A DNA stretch of 64,000 nt from Halobacillus fulvus (GCA_004078665.1 SCFO01000001.1:398377-462376); one strand, 5' to 3'; shown: positions 19,123 through 27,543, numbered from the stretch's first letter. Made by a program: numbers and translations. The notes: generated by a model from the letters alone, not told the origin.

Positions 19123-20346
19123 GTGAGGCAACATGCTTTTAAATATATTTGCGGTTCGGTTCTCCTACTGTTGATGCTTGTCTTGCCATGCTTAACTCCG
19201 GTTCAAAAATATTTGTCCATCCCTGATGAAGTAAAGGTCAGTGCCAATGCAAGCTCGGAAACGGAAGACTTCGGGCAGGCGCTTACTGCTTTTTCATCAA
19301 ATAGTGACCATCAAATATTTTATGAATTCGCTGGTGTTCCGTTAAAGAAAACGAACATTCAGGCCATGGAAGATATTCGCTTAGTTCCAGGTGGACAATC
19401 TGTTGGCGTTGAGCTTCATACAAAAGGTGTACTGGTAGTCGGCCATCACCTCGTCAAACAACAGGGTGATGATAAAAATTCTCCTGGAGAAGAAGCAGAC
19501 GTGCAAATCGGGGACATTTTGTTAAAAGGGAATGGTGAAGAACTCAATAGTGTGGAGCAACTATCCGCTTTAGTTAAGAAATCCGGACAGGACAATAAGG
19601 CGATTGAATTTACGGTCAAACGAGACAATAAAATGTTGAATACGACGCTGCAGCCTTCTTATAATGAACAGGAAGATGAATATCAAATCGGTCTGTATAT
19701 CCGCGACTCAGCCGCTGGGATCGGAACGATGACGTTTTATCATCCGGGCAGCAAAAAATACGGAGCGCTCGGTCATGTGATTTCTGATATGGATACAAAA
19801 AAACCGATTGAAATCCATGAAGGAACCATCGTGGAATCTCATGTGACTTCCATTCAAAAAGGAAGTCAGGGTGTACCAGGGGAGAAGAAAGCGCAGTTTT
19901 CGATGCGAGAGAACCGTTTAGGTGATATAACTAAAAATACGCCATTTGGCATTTTCGGTGAGCTTGATTATGATTTGGAGAATAATCAATACCCTGAAGG
20001 ACTTCCTATCGCTTATTCAGATCAAGTGAAAGAAGGTCCGGCTAAAATTCTTACGGTTTTAGACGGCGATGAAATGAAAGCTTATGACGTGGAAATACTA
20101 AGTAATATGCCGAGGAAGTCAGCGGTTACCAAAGGGATGATCGTCAAGGTGACAGACCCTGAGCTGCTGGAGAAGACTGGTGGCATTGTCCAAGGTATGA
20201 GTGGCAGTCCGATTATACAGGATGATAAAATCATCGGCGCTGTGACACACGTGTTTGTAAATGACCCGACAAGTGGGTATGGCGTTCATATTGAATGGAT
20301 GCTTGAAGAAGCAGGTATTACAAATCAACTGAAAAAAACTGGTTAA
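19123..20346 (+). CDS. spoIVB: SpoIVB serine peptidase (S55), activator of the sigma-K checkpoint
   Basis: 407 residues with a GTG start 7 nt after AAGGAG. An N-terminal membrane anchor (about 8-25) precedes a PDZ domain (about 100-180) and the S55 peptidase domain with a catalytic histidine in ALGHVISD and a catalytic serine in GMSGSPI. It is secreted from the forespore into the intermembrane space. There it cleaves SpoIVFA to trigger pro-sigma-K processing. The recN-spoIVB-spo0A order matches B. subtilis. I could not settle a sigma-F/G promoter upstream. Confidence 0.97.
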   Translation: MRQHAFKYICGSVLLLLMLVLPCLTPVQKYLSIPDEVKVSANASSETEDFGQALTAFSSNSDHQIFYEFAGVPLKKTNIQAMEDIRLVPGGQSVGVELHTKGVLVVGHHLVKQQGDDKNSPGEEADVQIGDILLKGNGEELNSVEQLSALVKKSGQDNKAIEFTVKRDNKMLNTTLQPSYNEQEDEYQIGLYIRDSAAGIGTMTFYHPGSKKYGALGHVISDMDTKKPIEIHEGTIVESHVTSIQKGSQGVPGEKKAQFSMRENRLGDITKNTPFGIFGELDYDLENNQYPEGLPIAYSDQVKEGPAKILTVLDGDEMKAYDVEILSNMPRKSAVTKGMIVKVTDPELLEKTGGIVQGMSGSPIIQDDKIIGAVTHVFVNDPTSGYGVHIEWMLEEAGITNQLKKTG

Positions 20347-20372
20347 GATCCCGTATCACGGGGTCTTTTTTT
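20346..20372 (+). terminator. Terminator after spoIVB
   Basis: AGATCCCGT / ACGGGGTCT with loop ATC is followed by seven T residues. Confidence 0.9.
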
Positions 20373-20373
20373 A

Positions 20374-20513
20374 ATCGACAAAATTCGACAAACACAATGA
20401 ACTAATGTCGAATACGCACGAATATTAAAGCATTTTTAAGCATTTTGAAGATATGCTTAAATTTTAAAAATTATTTGTTATAATAAAAAAGGATTAAATT
20501 ACCTTATGTCGAA
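20374..20513 (+). promoter_or_regulatory. spo0A control region with Spo0A boxes and extended -10 promoter
   Basis: Spo0A boxes (TGTCGAA or its complement) occur at 20384-20390 (TTCGACA), 20406-20412 (TGTCGAA) and 20507-20513 (TGTCGAA), with a one-mismatch copy at 20374-20380. Between the second and third lies TG-T-TATAAT (-10 at 20479-20484) with a poor -35 (TTAAAT at 20457). This fits the autoregulation known for spo0A. Confidence 0.8.
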
Positions 20514-20560
20514 TGTTTCAATAAAGGGAACAAGGACTATTTCTTTAAGGAGGAAATATA

Positions 20561-21340
20561 ATGGATAAAATTCAAGTGTGTTTAGCCGATGATAACCGTG
20601 AGCTTGTGAAGCTTCTTGAGGAATATTTCGATGAAGCGCAGGATATTGAAGTGACAGGTGCTGCATACAATGGAAAAGACTGTTTACAGCTGGTGGAGAA
20701 GAAACAGCCAGATGTCCTGATACTCGATATCATCATGCCTCATTTGGATGGACTGGCTGTTTTGACGAAACTGAGAGAGATGGACAAGCGTCCAGAAGTG
20801 ATCATGCTAACGGCATTCGGACAGGAGGAAGTGACGAAAAAAGCCGTCGAACTTGGTGCCGCTTACTTTATGATGAAACCGTTTGATATGGACCATCTTG
20901 CAGAACAGGTGCGTCAGATCAAACACGCTGGTGATCCAATCAATCGGGCGCTTGGAAGCACTTATACGTCTCCTAAATCCAAAAAGCCGGATTTGGACAC
21001 AAGCATCACTCACATCATTCATGAAGTCGGTGTACCTGCTCATATTAAAGGGTATCAATATTTGCGCGAAGCGATCACAATGGTCTATCGCGACTTAGAA
21101 TTACTCGGATCCATTACGAAAGTCCTTTATCCTGACATTGCGACAAAGTATAATACGACAGCTTCGAGAGTAGAGCGAGCTATTCGCCACGCCATTGAGG
21201 TCGCCTGGAACAGAGGAAACATCGATGCGATTTCTTCCCTGTTCGGATATACGATCTCCAATACAAAGGCAAAGCCTACGAACAGTGAGTTCATCGCGAT
21301 GGTGGCGGACCGCCTTCGTTTGGAGCATAAAGCAAGCTAA
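20561..21340 (+). CDS. spo0A: Sporulation master regulator Spo0A
   Basis: 259 residues. The receiver domain (1-125) has the acidic pair DD at 10-11, the phosphorylatable Asp56 in LILDIIMP, and the conserved Thr and Lys (MLTAF, MKPF). After a linker, the C-terminal Spo0A DNA-binding domain contains the recognition helix [18 protein letters not shown]. Phosphorylated through the phosphorelay, it switches on sporulation and represses abrB. AAGGAGG precedes the ATG. Confidence 0.99.
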   Translation: MDKIQVCLADDNRELVKLLEEYFDEAQDIEVTGAAYNGKDCLQLVEKKQPDVLILDIIMPHLDGLAVLTKLREMDKRPEVIMLTAFGQEEVTKKAVELGAAYFMMKPFDMDHLAEQVRQIKHAGDPINRALGSTYTSPKSKKPDLDTSITHIIHEVGVPAHIKGYQYLREAITMVYRDLELLGSITKVLYPDIATKYNTTASRVERAIRHAIEVAWNRGNIDAISSLFGYTISNTKAKPTNSEFIAMVADRLRLEHKAS

Positions 21341-21420
21341 CCTTTGAATAGCCATTATAAAATGACTTATTGATCAATCAATATAAATAGCTAATAAGGC
21401 GTTTTCCACGAACCTATTTT

Positions 21421-21460
21421 AAACCTTCCATTCATTTTGAAATGAATGGAAGGTTTTTTT
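21421..21460 (+). terminator. Terminator after spo0A
   Basis: A 16-bp near-perfect stem AACCTTCCATTCATTT / AAATGAATGGAAGGTT is followed by TTTTTTT. Confidence 0.92.
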
Positions 21461-21547
21461 CGTGACCTCAAACTTACTTAACCCGTGTAAATAACTTTCA
21501 CATATCAAGTACAAAATAAAGAAAACACTTTATCTAAAGGTAGGAAC

Positions 21548-21658
21548 TTGGTACCGATAAGAAAGCTAATAATGACTTTGTTGGAAGAAAATAAAAGACT
21601 TACCTGGATAGAGGAAAAACAGTTACCTAGTGCTGACAATACACTAGTTGATGGATGA
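21548..21658 (+). CDS. Possible 36-residue ORF in the spo0A downstream gap
   Basis: The 280-nt gap between the spo0A terminator and the next gene holds no standard gene. One frame opens at TTG 21548 after AAAGGTAGGAAC and runs 36 codons (MVPIRKLIMTLLEENKRLTW...). It has no hydrophobic anchor and matches no family I know. It could be a real micropeptide, a decayed gene remnant or chance. Confidence 0.22.
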   Translation: MVPIRKLIMTLLEENKRLTWIEEKQLPSADNTLVDG

Positions 21659-21739
21659 AAATAACAATTTTAAATATGCCTTTTATTCGATACTCTATGG
21701 TAAACTGAATCAAAATAACTACAAAGGGGTGAAGTTATT

Positions 21740-22258
21740 ATGAAGAAAGTATTAAAATGGGCGGGGGTAATTGTACTAGGGTTGATTGTCTTAGGGTTCA
21801 TCTTTGGTGACGAAGAAGACACGACCCCCCCAATAAACGAAGGTGCTGATGCTAATCAAACAGAGACGGAGCAATCAGAGGATGTTGCTGATGAGTCCTC
21901 AGATATAGAAGGAACTGAAATAGAAACGGAAGAAGAGCCGGTAGAAGAAGAACCCTCAGAACCAGAAATGACACTAGCACAACAGAATGCAATAGGTGCG
22001 GCAGAAGACTACATTAGCTTTTCGGGGTTTTCTAGAACAGGATTGATCGAACAGCTTGAATTTGAAGGTTTCAGTACAGAGGATGCTACTTTTGCCGTTG
22101 ATAACATTCAAGTGGATTGGAATGAGCAAGCTGTAATTAGTGCAGAGCAATATCTAGATACGATGTCGTTCTCCAGAAGTGGATTGATTGAGCAGCTCGA
22201 ATTTGAAGGGTACACACCAGAGCAAGCAACATATGCAGTCGATCAAATTGGATTATAG
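21740..22258 (+). CDS. Membrane-anchored protein with two Ltp-type surface lipoprotein repeats
   Basis: 172 residues. An N-terminal hydrophobic segment (about 5-23) lacks a lipobox cysteine, so it is an uncleaved anchor rather than a lipoprotein. A strongly acidic linker (about 25-78, rich in Glu/Asp/Thr/Pro) leads to two tandem repeats of about 45 residues. Each contains A..YL/I...SFSR(T/S)GLIEQLEFEG with a following AT(F/Y)AVD. This repeat is that of host cell surface-exposed lipoproteins such as phage TP-J34 Ltp, where it blocks phage DNA entry. The function here is unknown. AAGGGGTG lies before the ATG. Confidence 0.75.
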   Translation: MKKVLKWAGVIVLGLIVLGFIFGDEEDTTPPINEGADANQTETEQSEDVADESSDIEGTEIETEEEPVEEEPSEPEMTLAQQNAIGAAEDYISFSGFSRTGLIEQLEFEGFSTEDATFAVDNIQVDWNEQAVISAEQYLDTMSFSRSGLIEQLEFEGYTPEQATYAVDQIGL

Positions 22259-22343
22259 TAATTATTTTTACTACTGCTGCAGACTGTGATGGCTAGCGAT
22301 GGTTTTACAATCGTTACGCTTTAGAGCATAAAGTAAGCTAAAT

Positions 22344-22379
22344 ATGAAAAATCCCAGCCGATAAGCTGGGATTTTTCAT
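22344..22379. terminator. Bidirectional terminator between convergent genes
   Basis: ATGAAAAATCCCAGC / GCTGGGATTTTTCAT with a 6-nt loop is flanked by A and T runs on both sides. It can serve both the Ltp-like gene and the minus-strand gene. Confidence 0.85.
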
Positions 22380-22657
22380 TAATCTTTCATAAGTGTATGA
22401 ATATGACACGCTAAATCCTGATCATCATAACGACCAAGGTCTACATCATCCATGTAGGGTAATAATTCATAATATAATTGCTTTTCTAAAAGGCAAATCC
22501 CGTTGCTGTTTACTCGACGGTAACGGAACGGTAAATCAATATAATGCAGGATGATGAAGCGGTGTCCATTCAATAGGCAAGTACATACAAGGTGGATTTC
22601 ACCATTTTCAGGGAAGTAAGCGTACCCTCCAAAACCATCTTGTCTAAGAACAAGCAA
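22379..22657 (-). CDS. Conserved-looking hypothetical protein, 92 residues
   Basis: The TTG start at 22657 is set by AAGGAGG on the minus strand, 7 nt away; no ATG lies near. The product has no membrane segment or signal peptide and contains several aromatic residues and three cysteines (CTCLL, GICLL, LACHI). A TATAAT-like -10 for it lies at 22689-22694 on the minus strand. I do not recognise the family. It lies between convergent and divergent neighbours, so it is monocistronic. Confidence 0.7.
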   Translation of the reverse strand: MLVLRQDGFGGYAYFPENGEIHLVCTCLLNGHRFIILHYIDLPFRYRRVNSNGICLLEKQLYYELLPYMDDVDLGRYDDQDLACHIHTLMKD

Positions 22658-22796
22658 AGGGACACCTCCTTATGGATAATCTGTATTTATTATACATGAA
22701 TAATAAGAGTTTTTGTAATGAATTGTCAATTTTATAAGGGAATATGTAAGATGACCGAGTTTTTTGTATTTTTCCCTCAACTTGCATTTGCATTTG

Positions 22797-22805
22797 TGAT
22801 ACAAT
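22797..22805 (+). promoter_or_regulatory. Extended -10 promoter of the aspartokinase gene
   Basis: TGATACAAT gives a TGn-TACAAT extended -10 about 45 nt before the start codon. The -35 is poor. The leader is too short and lacks the features of a lysine riboswitch. Confidence 0.55.
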
Positions 22806-22850
22806 TTAAAATTATTAAATACTTTAGGATGTTAATGAGGTGTTGTATAA

Positions 22851-24197
22851 ATGAAAGTGGTTAAGTTTGGAGGAAGCTCTGTTGCTGATGCAGGGCAGAT
22901 TAAAAAAGTAACGGATATTATAAATTCAGATGATGGGCGACGGGTGATCGTCGTATCTGCACCAGGGAAGCGTTTTTCTGATGATGTAAAAGTGACGGAC
23001 CTATTGATCCAATTAGGAGAATCCATCCAGCTGGGTGTATCTCATAAAGAGGCTTATGATCAGATCATCGATCGTTTCCGGAGCATCATTGCGGAGTTAG
23101 GTCTGTCTGAGTCTGTTCTTTGGGATATTAAAAAGAAGATTGATGATGCTATTGATCAAGTGAAGGTGGATCCTAAAGGAATAGATGCGTTAAAATCATG
23201 CGGAGAAGATGGTTCAGCATTACTTGTCAGTGCCTATTTAAACCATATCGATACGAAAGCCTCCTATGTCAATCCTAAAGAAGCTGGGATCCTTGTAAGT
23301 GATCAGCCTGGAGGCGCTATTGTATTGGATGAAAGCTTTGAACGCCTGTATCAGCTGAGAGAAAGGGAAGAGATTTTAGTGATTCCTGGTTTCTTTGGCT
23401 TTACACCGGAAGGCACACTGGTAACGTTCTCACGTGGAGGATCGGACATTACCGGTTCAATTGTAGCAGCTGGTCTAAAAGCGGATCTCTATGAGAATTT
23501 CACAGATGTCGATTCTGTCTACTGTGTGAATCCGATGTTTGTCAAAGAACCAAAACAACTGACCTCTTTGACTTATAGGGAAATGCGCGAATTATCCTAT
23601 GCCGGCTTTTCAGTTTTCCATGATGAGGCGTTGATCCCGGCCTTTAAAGAAAAAATTCCAGTCTGTATAAAAAACACGAATAACCCGAAAGCTAAAGGGA
23701 CGATGATTGTTGCGGATTTGCCTGAAAGAGAGCAACATGTTGTTGGGATAGCCAGTGACCATGGATTCTTGAACTTGTACGTCAGCAAATACTTGATGAA
23801 CCGGGAAATCGGTTTTGGTCGCAAGCTGTTGCAAATTCTCGAAGATGAAGAAGTATCCTTCGAGCATGCACCTTCAGGCATTGATGATATGTCGGTGGTT
23901 ATTCGTGAGCATCAGCTTCCAAAAGAAAAAGAAGAAATCGTGATCAGAAGGATCAAAGACGAGTTAAAAGTAGACACCGTAATGATTGAAAGAGATATGG
24001 CGATGATTATGATTGTAGGGGAAGGAATGAACCAGACGGTCGGTATAGCGAGTCGAGCCGCTTCTGCCTTCCGCGAAGCAGGCGTCAATATCGAAATGAT
24101 CAACCAAGGTTCCTCTGAGGTTTCCATGATGTTCGGAGTGAAATCCGACGGTTTGGAGTCCGCCGTTCAGTCTTTGTATCATGCTTTTTTTGATTAA
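22851..24197 (+). CDS. yclM: Aspartokinase (YclM/ThrD type, aspartokinase III)
   Basis: 448 residues. The kinase signature KFGGSS at residues 4-9, FSRGGSDITGS and ELSYAGFSVFHDEA are all intact, and two ACT domains fill the C-terminal 150 residues. It phosphorylates aspartate at the head of the Lys/Thr/Met pathway. The sequence follows the single-polypeptide YclM type rather than the LysC alpha/beta overlapping type. The stop codon TAA is formed at the edge of an inserted repeat element: the first two bases lie in its target duplication and the third is the element's first base. Confidence 0.95.
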   Translation: MKVVKFGGSSVADAGQIKKVTDIINSDDGRRVIVVSAPGKRFSDDVKVTDLLIQLGESIQLGVSHKEAYDQIIDRFRSIIAELGLSESVLWDIKKKIDDAIDQVKVDPKGIDALKSCGEDGSALLVSAYLNHIDTKASYVNPKEAGILVSDQPGGAIVLDESFERLYQLREREEILVIPGFFGFTPEGTLVTFSRGGSDITGSIVAAGLKADLYENFTDVDSVYCVNPMFVKEPKQLTSLTYREMRELSYAGFSVFHDEALIPAFKEKIPVCIKNTNNPKAKGTMIVADLPEREQHVVGIASDHGFLNLYVSKYLMNREIGFGRKLLQILEDEEVSFEHAPSGIDDMSVVIREHQLPKEKEEIVIRRIKDELKVDTVMIERDMAMIMIVGEGMNQTVGIASRAASAFREAGVNIEMINQGSSEVSMMFGVKSDGLESAVQSLYHAFFD

Positions 24198-24477
24198 GCT
24201 CTGTTAAAGTTTAATGTTCATACTTGAAAATTTCCGTTGTTCATACTAAAGCTAGGAGGAGCGGGAAATAACTGCCACGGGCGGGCGCTGAGCTTCCTCG
24301 GAGCAAGACTCCTGATGGATCTCAGCCTGCCCGTTCCTTTCCATAGGAGTCAAGCCATTTCCCGCCCCTCCTTCCTAGAATAAGTGAACGGAAACATCAC
24401 GGCACGTTTTGACTGAGAACGGCAAGACAATCATTCCATTTCCTTTTATTACATCAACACTGGAATCTAACACAGTC
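24197..24477. mobile_element. MITE-like element, copy 1 (281 bp, degraded ends)
   Basis: Terminal inverted repeats AGCTCTGTTAA (24197-24207) and CTAACACAGTC (24467-24477) are diverged versions of the perfect GGCTCTGTTAA ends of the copy at 61213. The flanks TTTGATTA (24189-24196) and TTTGAGTA (24478-24485) look like an 8-bp target duplication with one change. The interior is a long imperfect palindrome: GGAGCGGGAAAT / ATTTCCCGCCCCTCC, and within it GGGCGCTGAG / CTCAGCCTGCCC. It holds no ORF. It is homologous to the other copy in reverse orientation. Confidence 0.8.
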
Positions 24478-24509
24478 TTTGAGTAAGTGAAATCTGTTGG
24501 ATTCAAAAT

Positions 24510-24549
24510 AAAAAGCGAAAAAGTCATCGCGACTTTTTCGCTTTTTTTT
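24510..24549. terminator. Terminator overlapping the end of the exonuclease gene
   Basis: AAAAGCGAAAAAGTC / GACTTTTTCGCTTTT forms a 15-bp stem with loop ATCGC and T/A runs on both sides. The minus-strand exonuclease stop codon lies in it, so its last codons form one arm. Confidence 0.85.
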
Positions 24550-25270
24550 GTTGATTCAGAACTTCGTTGAGTTCCTCTAATGTATGGACCTTCTGTTCGA
24601 TCATCATCGACAGAAGGTAACTGAAAAGCTCAGCCGTCATAATCGCGTCATTTAAAGCGTGATGACGATCCAGCTTTTCTATACCAAAATATTTTAATAA
24701 GGGGTCTAATTGATATTTAACAGATGGAAGAAGCCACTGAGCCATCAGTTGTGAATCGATGACTTCTGGTTGATAAGCGGGTAATTTCCATCTCTTTAAC
24801 ATGGTTTGTACAAATCGCATATCAAATTTAGCGGGATGTGCAACAAGTACAGACCCCTCACTGAATTCCAAGAAATTGTTGAAACCGTCTATGAATGGAC
24901 TAGAATTTTTAATCCGTTCCTGAGTCAGACCTGTTAACCTGAGCGTTTGTTTATTGACAGGGCGTATCGGGCGGATTACCTGGTGGAACGTTTTCCGTTG
25001 CCACACATCGACTCCTTTGAGGCGGACAGCTCCTATCGAAATGATTTCGTGTCCGATTTCAGGAAGGAATCCTGTGGTCTCCAAATCAAAAATTGTATAG
25101 TCCAGTTCCTGAAGTGGAACAGAATCCTGCTTAGGGTACTTTTCATAAGCCAGCAATGTCTCTTCAAGGGCATGATAACTGTTCCATTTAAAATAAGGTT
25201 TGATTTTAAAGTAGTAGATCGGTTTTTCAAAAAATATATATTTCAAAATTTGTAAGTCGATTGGTAACAT
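24524..25270 (-). CDS. DnaQ-like 3'-5' exonuclease (DEDDh)
   Basis: 248 residues. After about 55 N-terminal residues, the Exo I motif FDLETTG starts the fold. HPAKFDMRF fits Exo II, and HHALNDAIMTAELF supplies the Exo III histidine and aspartate. It is a DEDDh nuclease, related to the DNA polymerase III epsilon chain but free-standing. It overlaps the upstream cNMP/CBS/nucleotidyltransferase gene by 1 nt. Members of that family are often paired with such an exonuclease, suggesting a shared, still poorly defined signalling role. Confidence 0.9.
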   Translation of the reverse strand: MLPIDLQILKYIFFEKPIYYFKIKPYFKWNSYHALEETLLAYEKYPKQDSVPLQELDYTIFDLETTGFLPEIGHEIISIGAVRLKGVDVWQRKTFHQVIRPIRPVNKQTLRLTGLTQERIKNSSPFIDGFNNFLEFSEGSVLVAHPAKFDMRFVQTMLKRWKLPAYQPEVIDSQLMAQWLLPSVKYQLDPLLKYFGIEKLDRHHALNDAIMTAELFSYLLSMMIEQKVHTLEELNEVLNQQKKAKKSR

Positions 25271-27177
25271 TAAACCACCCGATTTCGGTTATAGCTCAGT
25301 TCGAGCACTTGCTGAAGACGCTTCGCAATAATAAGTGCTTCTCTAAGGGAGCGCCTTTCATCCTTTTTCAGTTGTCCGAGCCTCAAGTCGTTGGATAAAG
25401 GTTCCCCATGTTCTAATTGCTGTAGGTTCTCCTTCAAACGGAACAGCATCAAACGGTGCATGGACGTTTTGGCGTTCTCGACATCCCTTGGGTGAAACCT
25501 CTCCTGTTCAGCTAACGCATCCAGACGATTGACCGTATTAATTTCCTCGATACCATATTTCATGCTGTAGATCCGTATGGCATTTACAATTTGCATAATG
25601 GCTGATTTTTTCAGATTAAGGGTTCGTTTTTTCCCGACACCTGATATTCTCCCGAACGGTTGAACAGGTACGCGGAACCGGAGCGTGTCCTTCATCAGCA
25701 GCTGGTGAAGGTTCAGCGATTTCTTCACTTGTCCTGTCACGAACTTCTTCAGATCATAGGCGAGACTGTAATCCCCAAAAATTGGCCTGAAATCCATAAA
25801 GATGGTGAAATCACGGATTTCTTCGGCATCCATTTGTTCAATCCATTTGTTGATACTCGTATGCCATTCGCTCATTTGCTGGCGCCATTTCCGCTCTTTG
25901 GCCATGATGCCACCTTTACAATAAGGGAAGCCACATTCATTGAGCATGCTGTTGATCTTTTCGGAAAATGTAAGAAAGTACTGCTCAATCTGCTTCTTGT
26001 TTTTTGAATGCTCATAATCAGCGAGAATCATGCCGTTATCTTGGTCAGTAGAGAAAGCTTGTTCTTTTCTTCCTTCACTTCCCATCACTAAAAAGCAATA
26101 ATTGATGGGAGGAGCCCCGTAACCTTCTGCAATCATCTCATCTTCGGCAATCTGCACAACCTGTTTATGAATTCGGTCATTGTAATTGGTCATTAGTTCC
26201 GCGATATCGTAAGCAAACATGTTGTCTCGAATTAGGCTGGAAACAAATTCTTGGAACCGTTTATTGTAAATAGGGGACAAGTCCTTAATCTCGCCGATCG
26301 TAGTTGCATTAGAGATTCGATAAGTCAAATCAAAGTATACGGAATTTTTGATTGTGAAAAATGAGGACTGTCTTAAGATTCCCACCACTTTATCTTTGTG
26401 AAGAACGGGAATGATCTCTGTCGGATGGTGCTTCAAATAACTGAGCGCATCATAAATGAATTCCTGTTCATTAATTTCGTATGCCTCTTCTGACATATAG
26501 GCTTTTACAGGATTTTTATGATCGTTTTCAAAATAAGCGCGCAGGATCTCACCATATCCGATCATTCCGAGCATTGTCTTCTGATCATCACTGACGATAA
26601 GAGCTTCGATTTTCTGCTGTTGAAGCATTCGAGCCGCTTTTTCAATCGTTGATTCAGGGTGAATGAAGGTGGGGGGTTCCATATAAGCATCTGCACGCTT
26701 TTTGTAGAGCTCCCTGTCATCCTGTTCATCAGTCGAAGAGCTCTTGTACTTGACTTCATCATAAAGGCTTTTCATGAGGTGACTGATGCCATCCATGACC
26801 ACCTTTGAGAACTTCGTGTTGTTGGACATCATCTTTAAGAAAGATTCTCTTTCAAAGCAAAGGGTTTTGATCGGCTCCAATGCCTGTACAGAAAATCTCA
26901 TCTCCCCGCTTGTGAGAAGGATCATGACGCCAATCAAGTCCCCCGGATAATAAAATCGAACGGAAAGCTGCTTTCCATTTGACCGATGCATAATATTTTT
27001 CGCTAAACCGGAAACTAAAAAGTGGATGTCGATCGTCTCATCAGCCTGGTCTTCATGGATCAGAAATTCATTTTTTCCATACTCTTTGACGACAGCTTTT
27101 CCGAACACTTCTTCAAACTCATCATCTGTCAGCAAATCAAAAGGATACTGATTTCTGAATAATTCAAACTCCGCCAC
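25270..27177 (-). CDS. cNMP-binding, CBS-pair and DUF294 nucleotidyltransferase protein
   Basis: The start is placed at GTG 27177 (MAEFELFRNQYPF), 9 nt after AAGAAGGAG; the longer frame from TTG 27201 would contain this SD. The product has 635 residues. In order: a cyclic-nucleotide-binding domain (about 10-125), a CBS pair (about 165-285), and a GlnD-like nucleotidyltransferase domain with GSEGRKEQAFSTDQDNG supplying the GS and DxD-type catalytic residues. A DUF294 C-terminal helical domain completes it. Predicted soluble signalling protein; substrate unknown. It heads the two-gene operon with the exonuclease. Confidence 0.9.
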   Translation of the reverse strand: MAEFELFRNQYPFDLLTDDEFEEVFGKAVVKEYGKNEFLIHEDQADETIDIHFLVSGLAKNIMHRSNGKQLSVRFYYPGDLIGVMILLTSGEMRFSVQALEPIKTLCFERESFLKMMSNNTKFSKVVMDGISHLMKSLYDEVKYKSSSTDEQDDRELYKKRADAYMEPPTFIHPESTIEKAARMLQQQKIEALIVSDDQKTMLGMIGYGEILRAYFENDHKNPVKAYMSEEAYEINEQEFIYDALSYLKHHPTEIIPVLHKDKVVGILRQSSFFTIKNSVYFDLTYRISNATTIGEIKDLSPIYNKRFQEFVSSLIRDNMFAYDIAELMTNYNDRIHKQVVQIAEDEMIAEGYGAPPINYCFLVMGSEGRKEQAFSTDQDNGMILADYEHSKNKKQIEQYFLTFSEKINSMLNECGFPYCKGGIMAKERKWRQQMSEWHTSINKWIEQMDAEEIRDFTIFMDFRPIFGDYSLAYDLKKFVTGQVKKSLNLHQLLMKDTLRFRVPVQPFGRISGVGKKRTLNLKKSAIMQIVNAIRIYSMKYGIEEINTVNRLDALAEQERFHPRDVENAKTSMHRLMLFRLKENLQQLEHGEPLSNDLRLGQLKKDERRSLREALIIAKRLQQVLELSYNRNRVV

Positions 27178-27232
27178 AGAGCAAAACTCCTTCTTGTGCA
27201 AAAACTGCGTAATATTTTCGGACGATCTTCAT

Positions 27233-27472
27233 TTAATGTTCACTCTTTTTAAATCGTCCTTTTGTTAGGTTGCGTTTACGATCACGATGCAAAATGAATC
27301 CGCCGATAAAGGCAATTCCGCCTGCGACGAAAAGCAGGCCAACAAAACCTTGAATGGCTATATGAAAGAAAATGGGGTGGAACTCACCGAATAATGCATC
27401 ACGGATTAACTTTATACCGTACACGGCAATAATGCCGGGTGTTACTAAAATAAGCAGGGCAATTAAACGCAT
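27233..27472 (-). CDS. yqzF: DUF2627 membrane protein YqzF
   Basis: The start at ATG 27472 (MRLIALLILV) is set by AAAGGAG. The product has 79 residues and two transmembrane helices (about 3-22 and 39-61) with a conserved GFILHRDRKRN tail, which matches B. subtilis YqzF. Function unknown. It lies upstream of, and divergent from, bkdR, as yqzF does in related genomes. Confidence 0.88.
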   Translation of the reverse strand: MRLIALLILVTPGIIAVYGIKLIRDALFGEFHPIFFHIAIQGFVGLLFVAGGIAFIGGFILHRDRKRNLTKGRFKKSEH

Positions 27473-27543
27473 AGAAGTAACTCCTTTTCTTAAATCCATG
27501 ACTAGTATATCAAATCCCTACCTATGTGGGAACTATAGAAAGC

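Noticed and set aside
22680-22850. Lysine riboswitch ahead of the aspartokinase gene
   Set aside because: The transcribed leader after TACAAT is only about 40 nt and has no extended helices or terminator.
24197-24477. CRISPR array or tRNA-like element
   Set aside because: There are no regularly spaced repeats; the structure is a single palindromic element with mobile-element ends.
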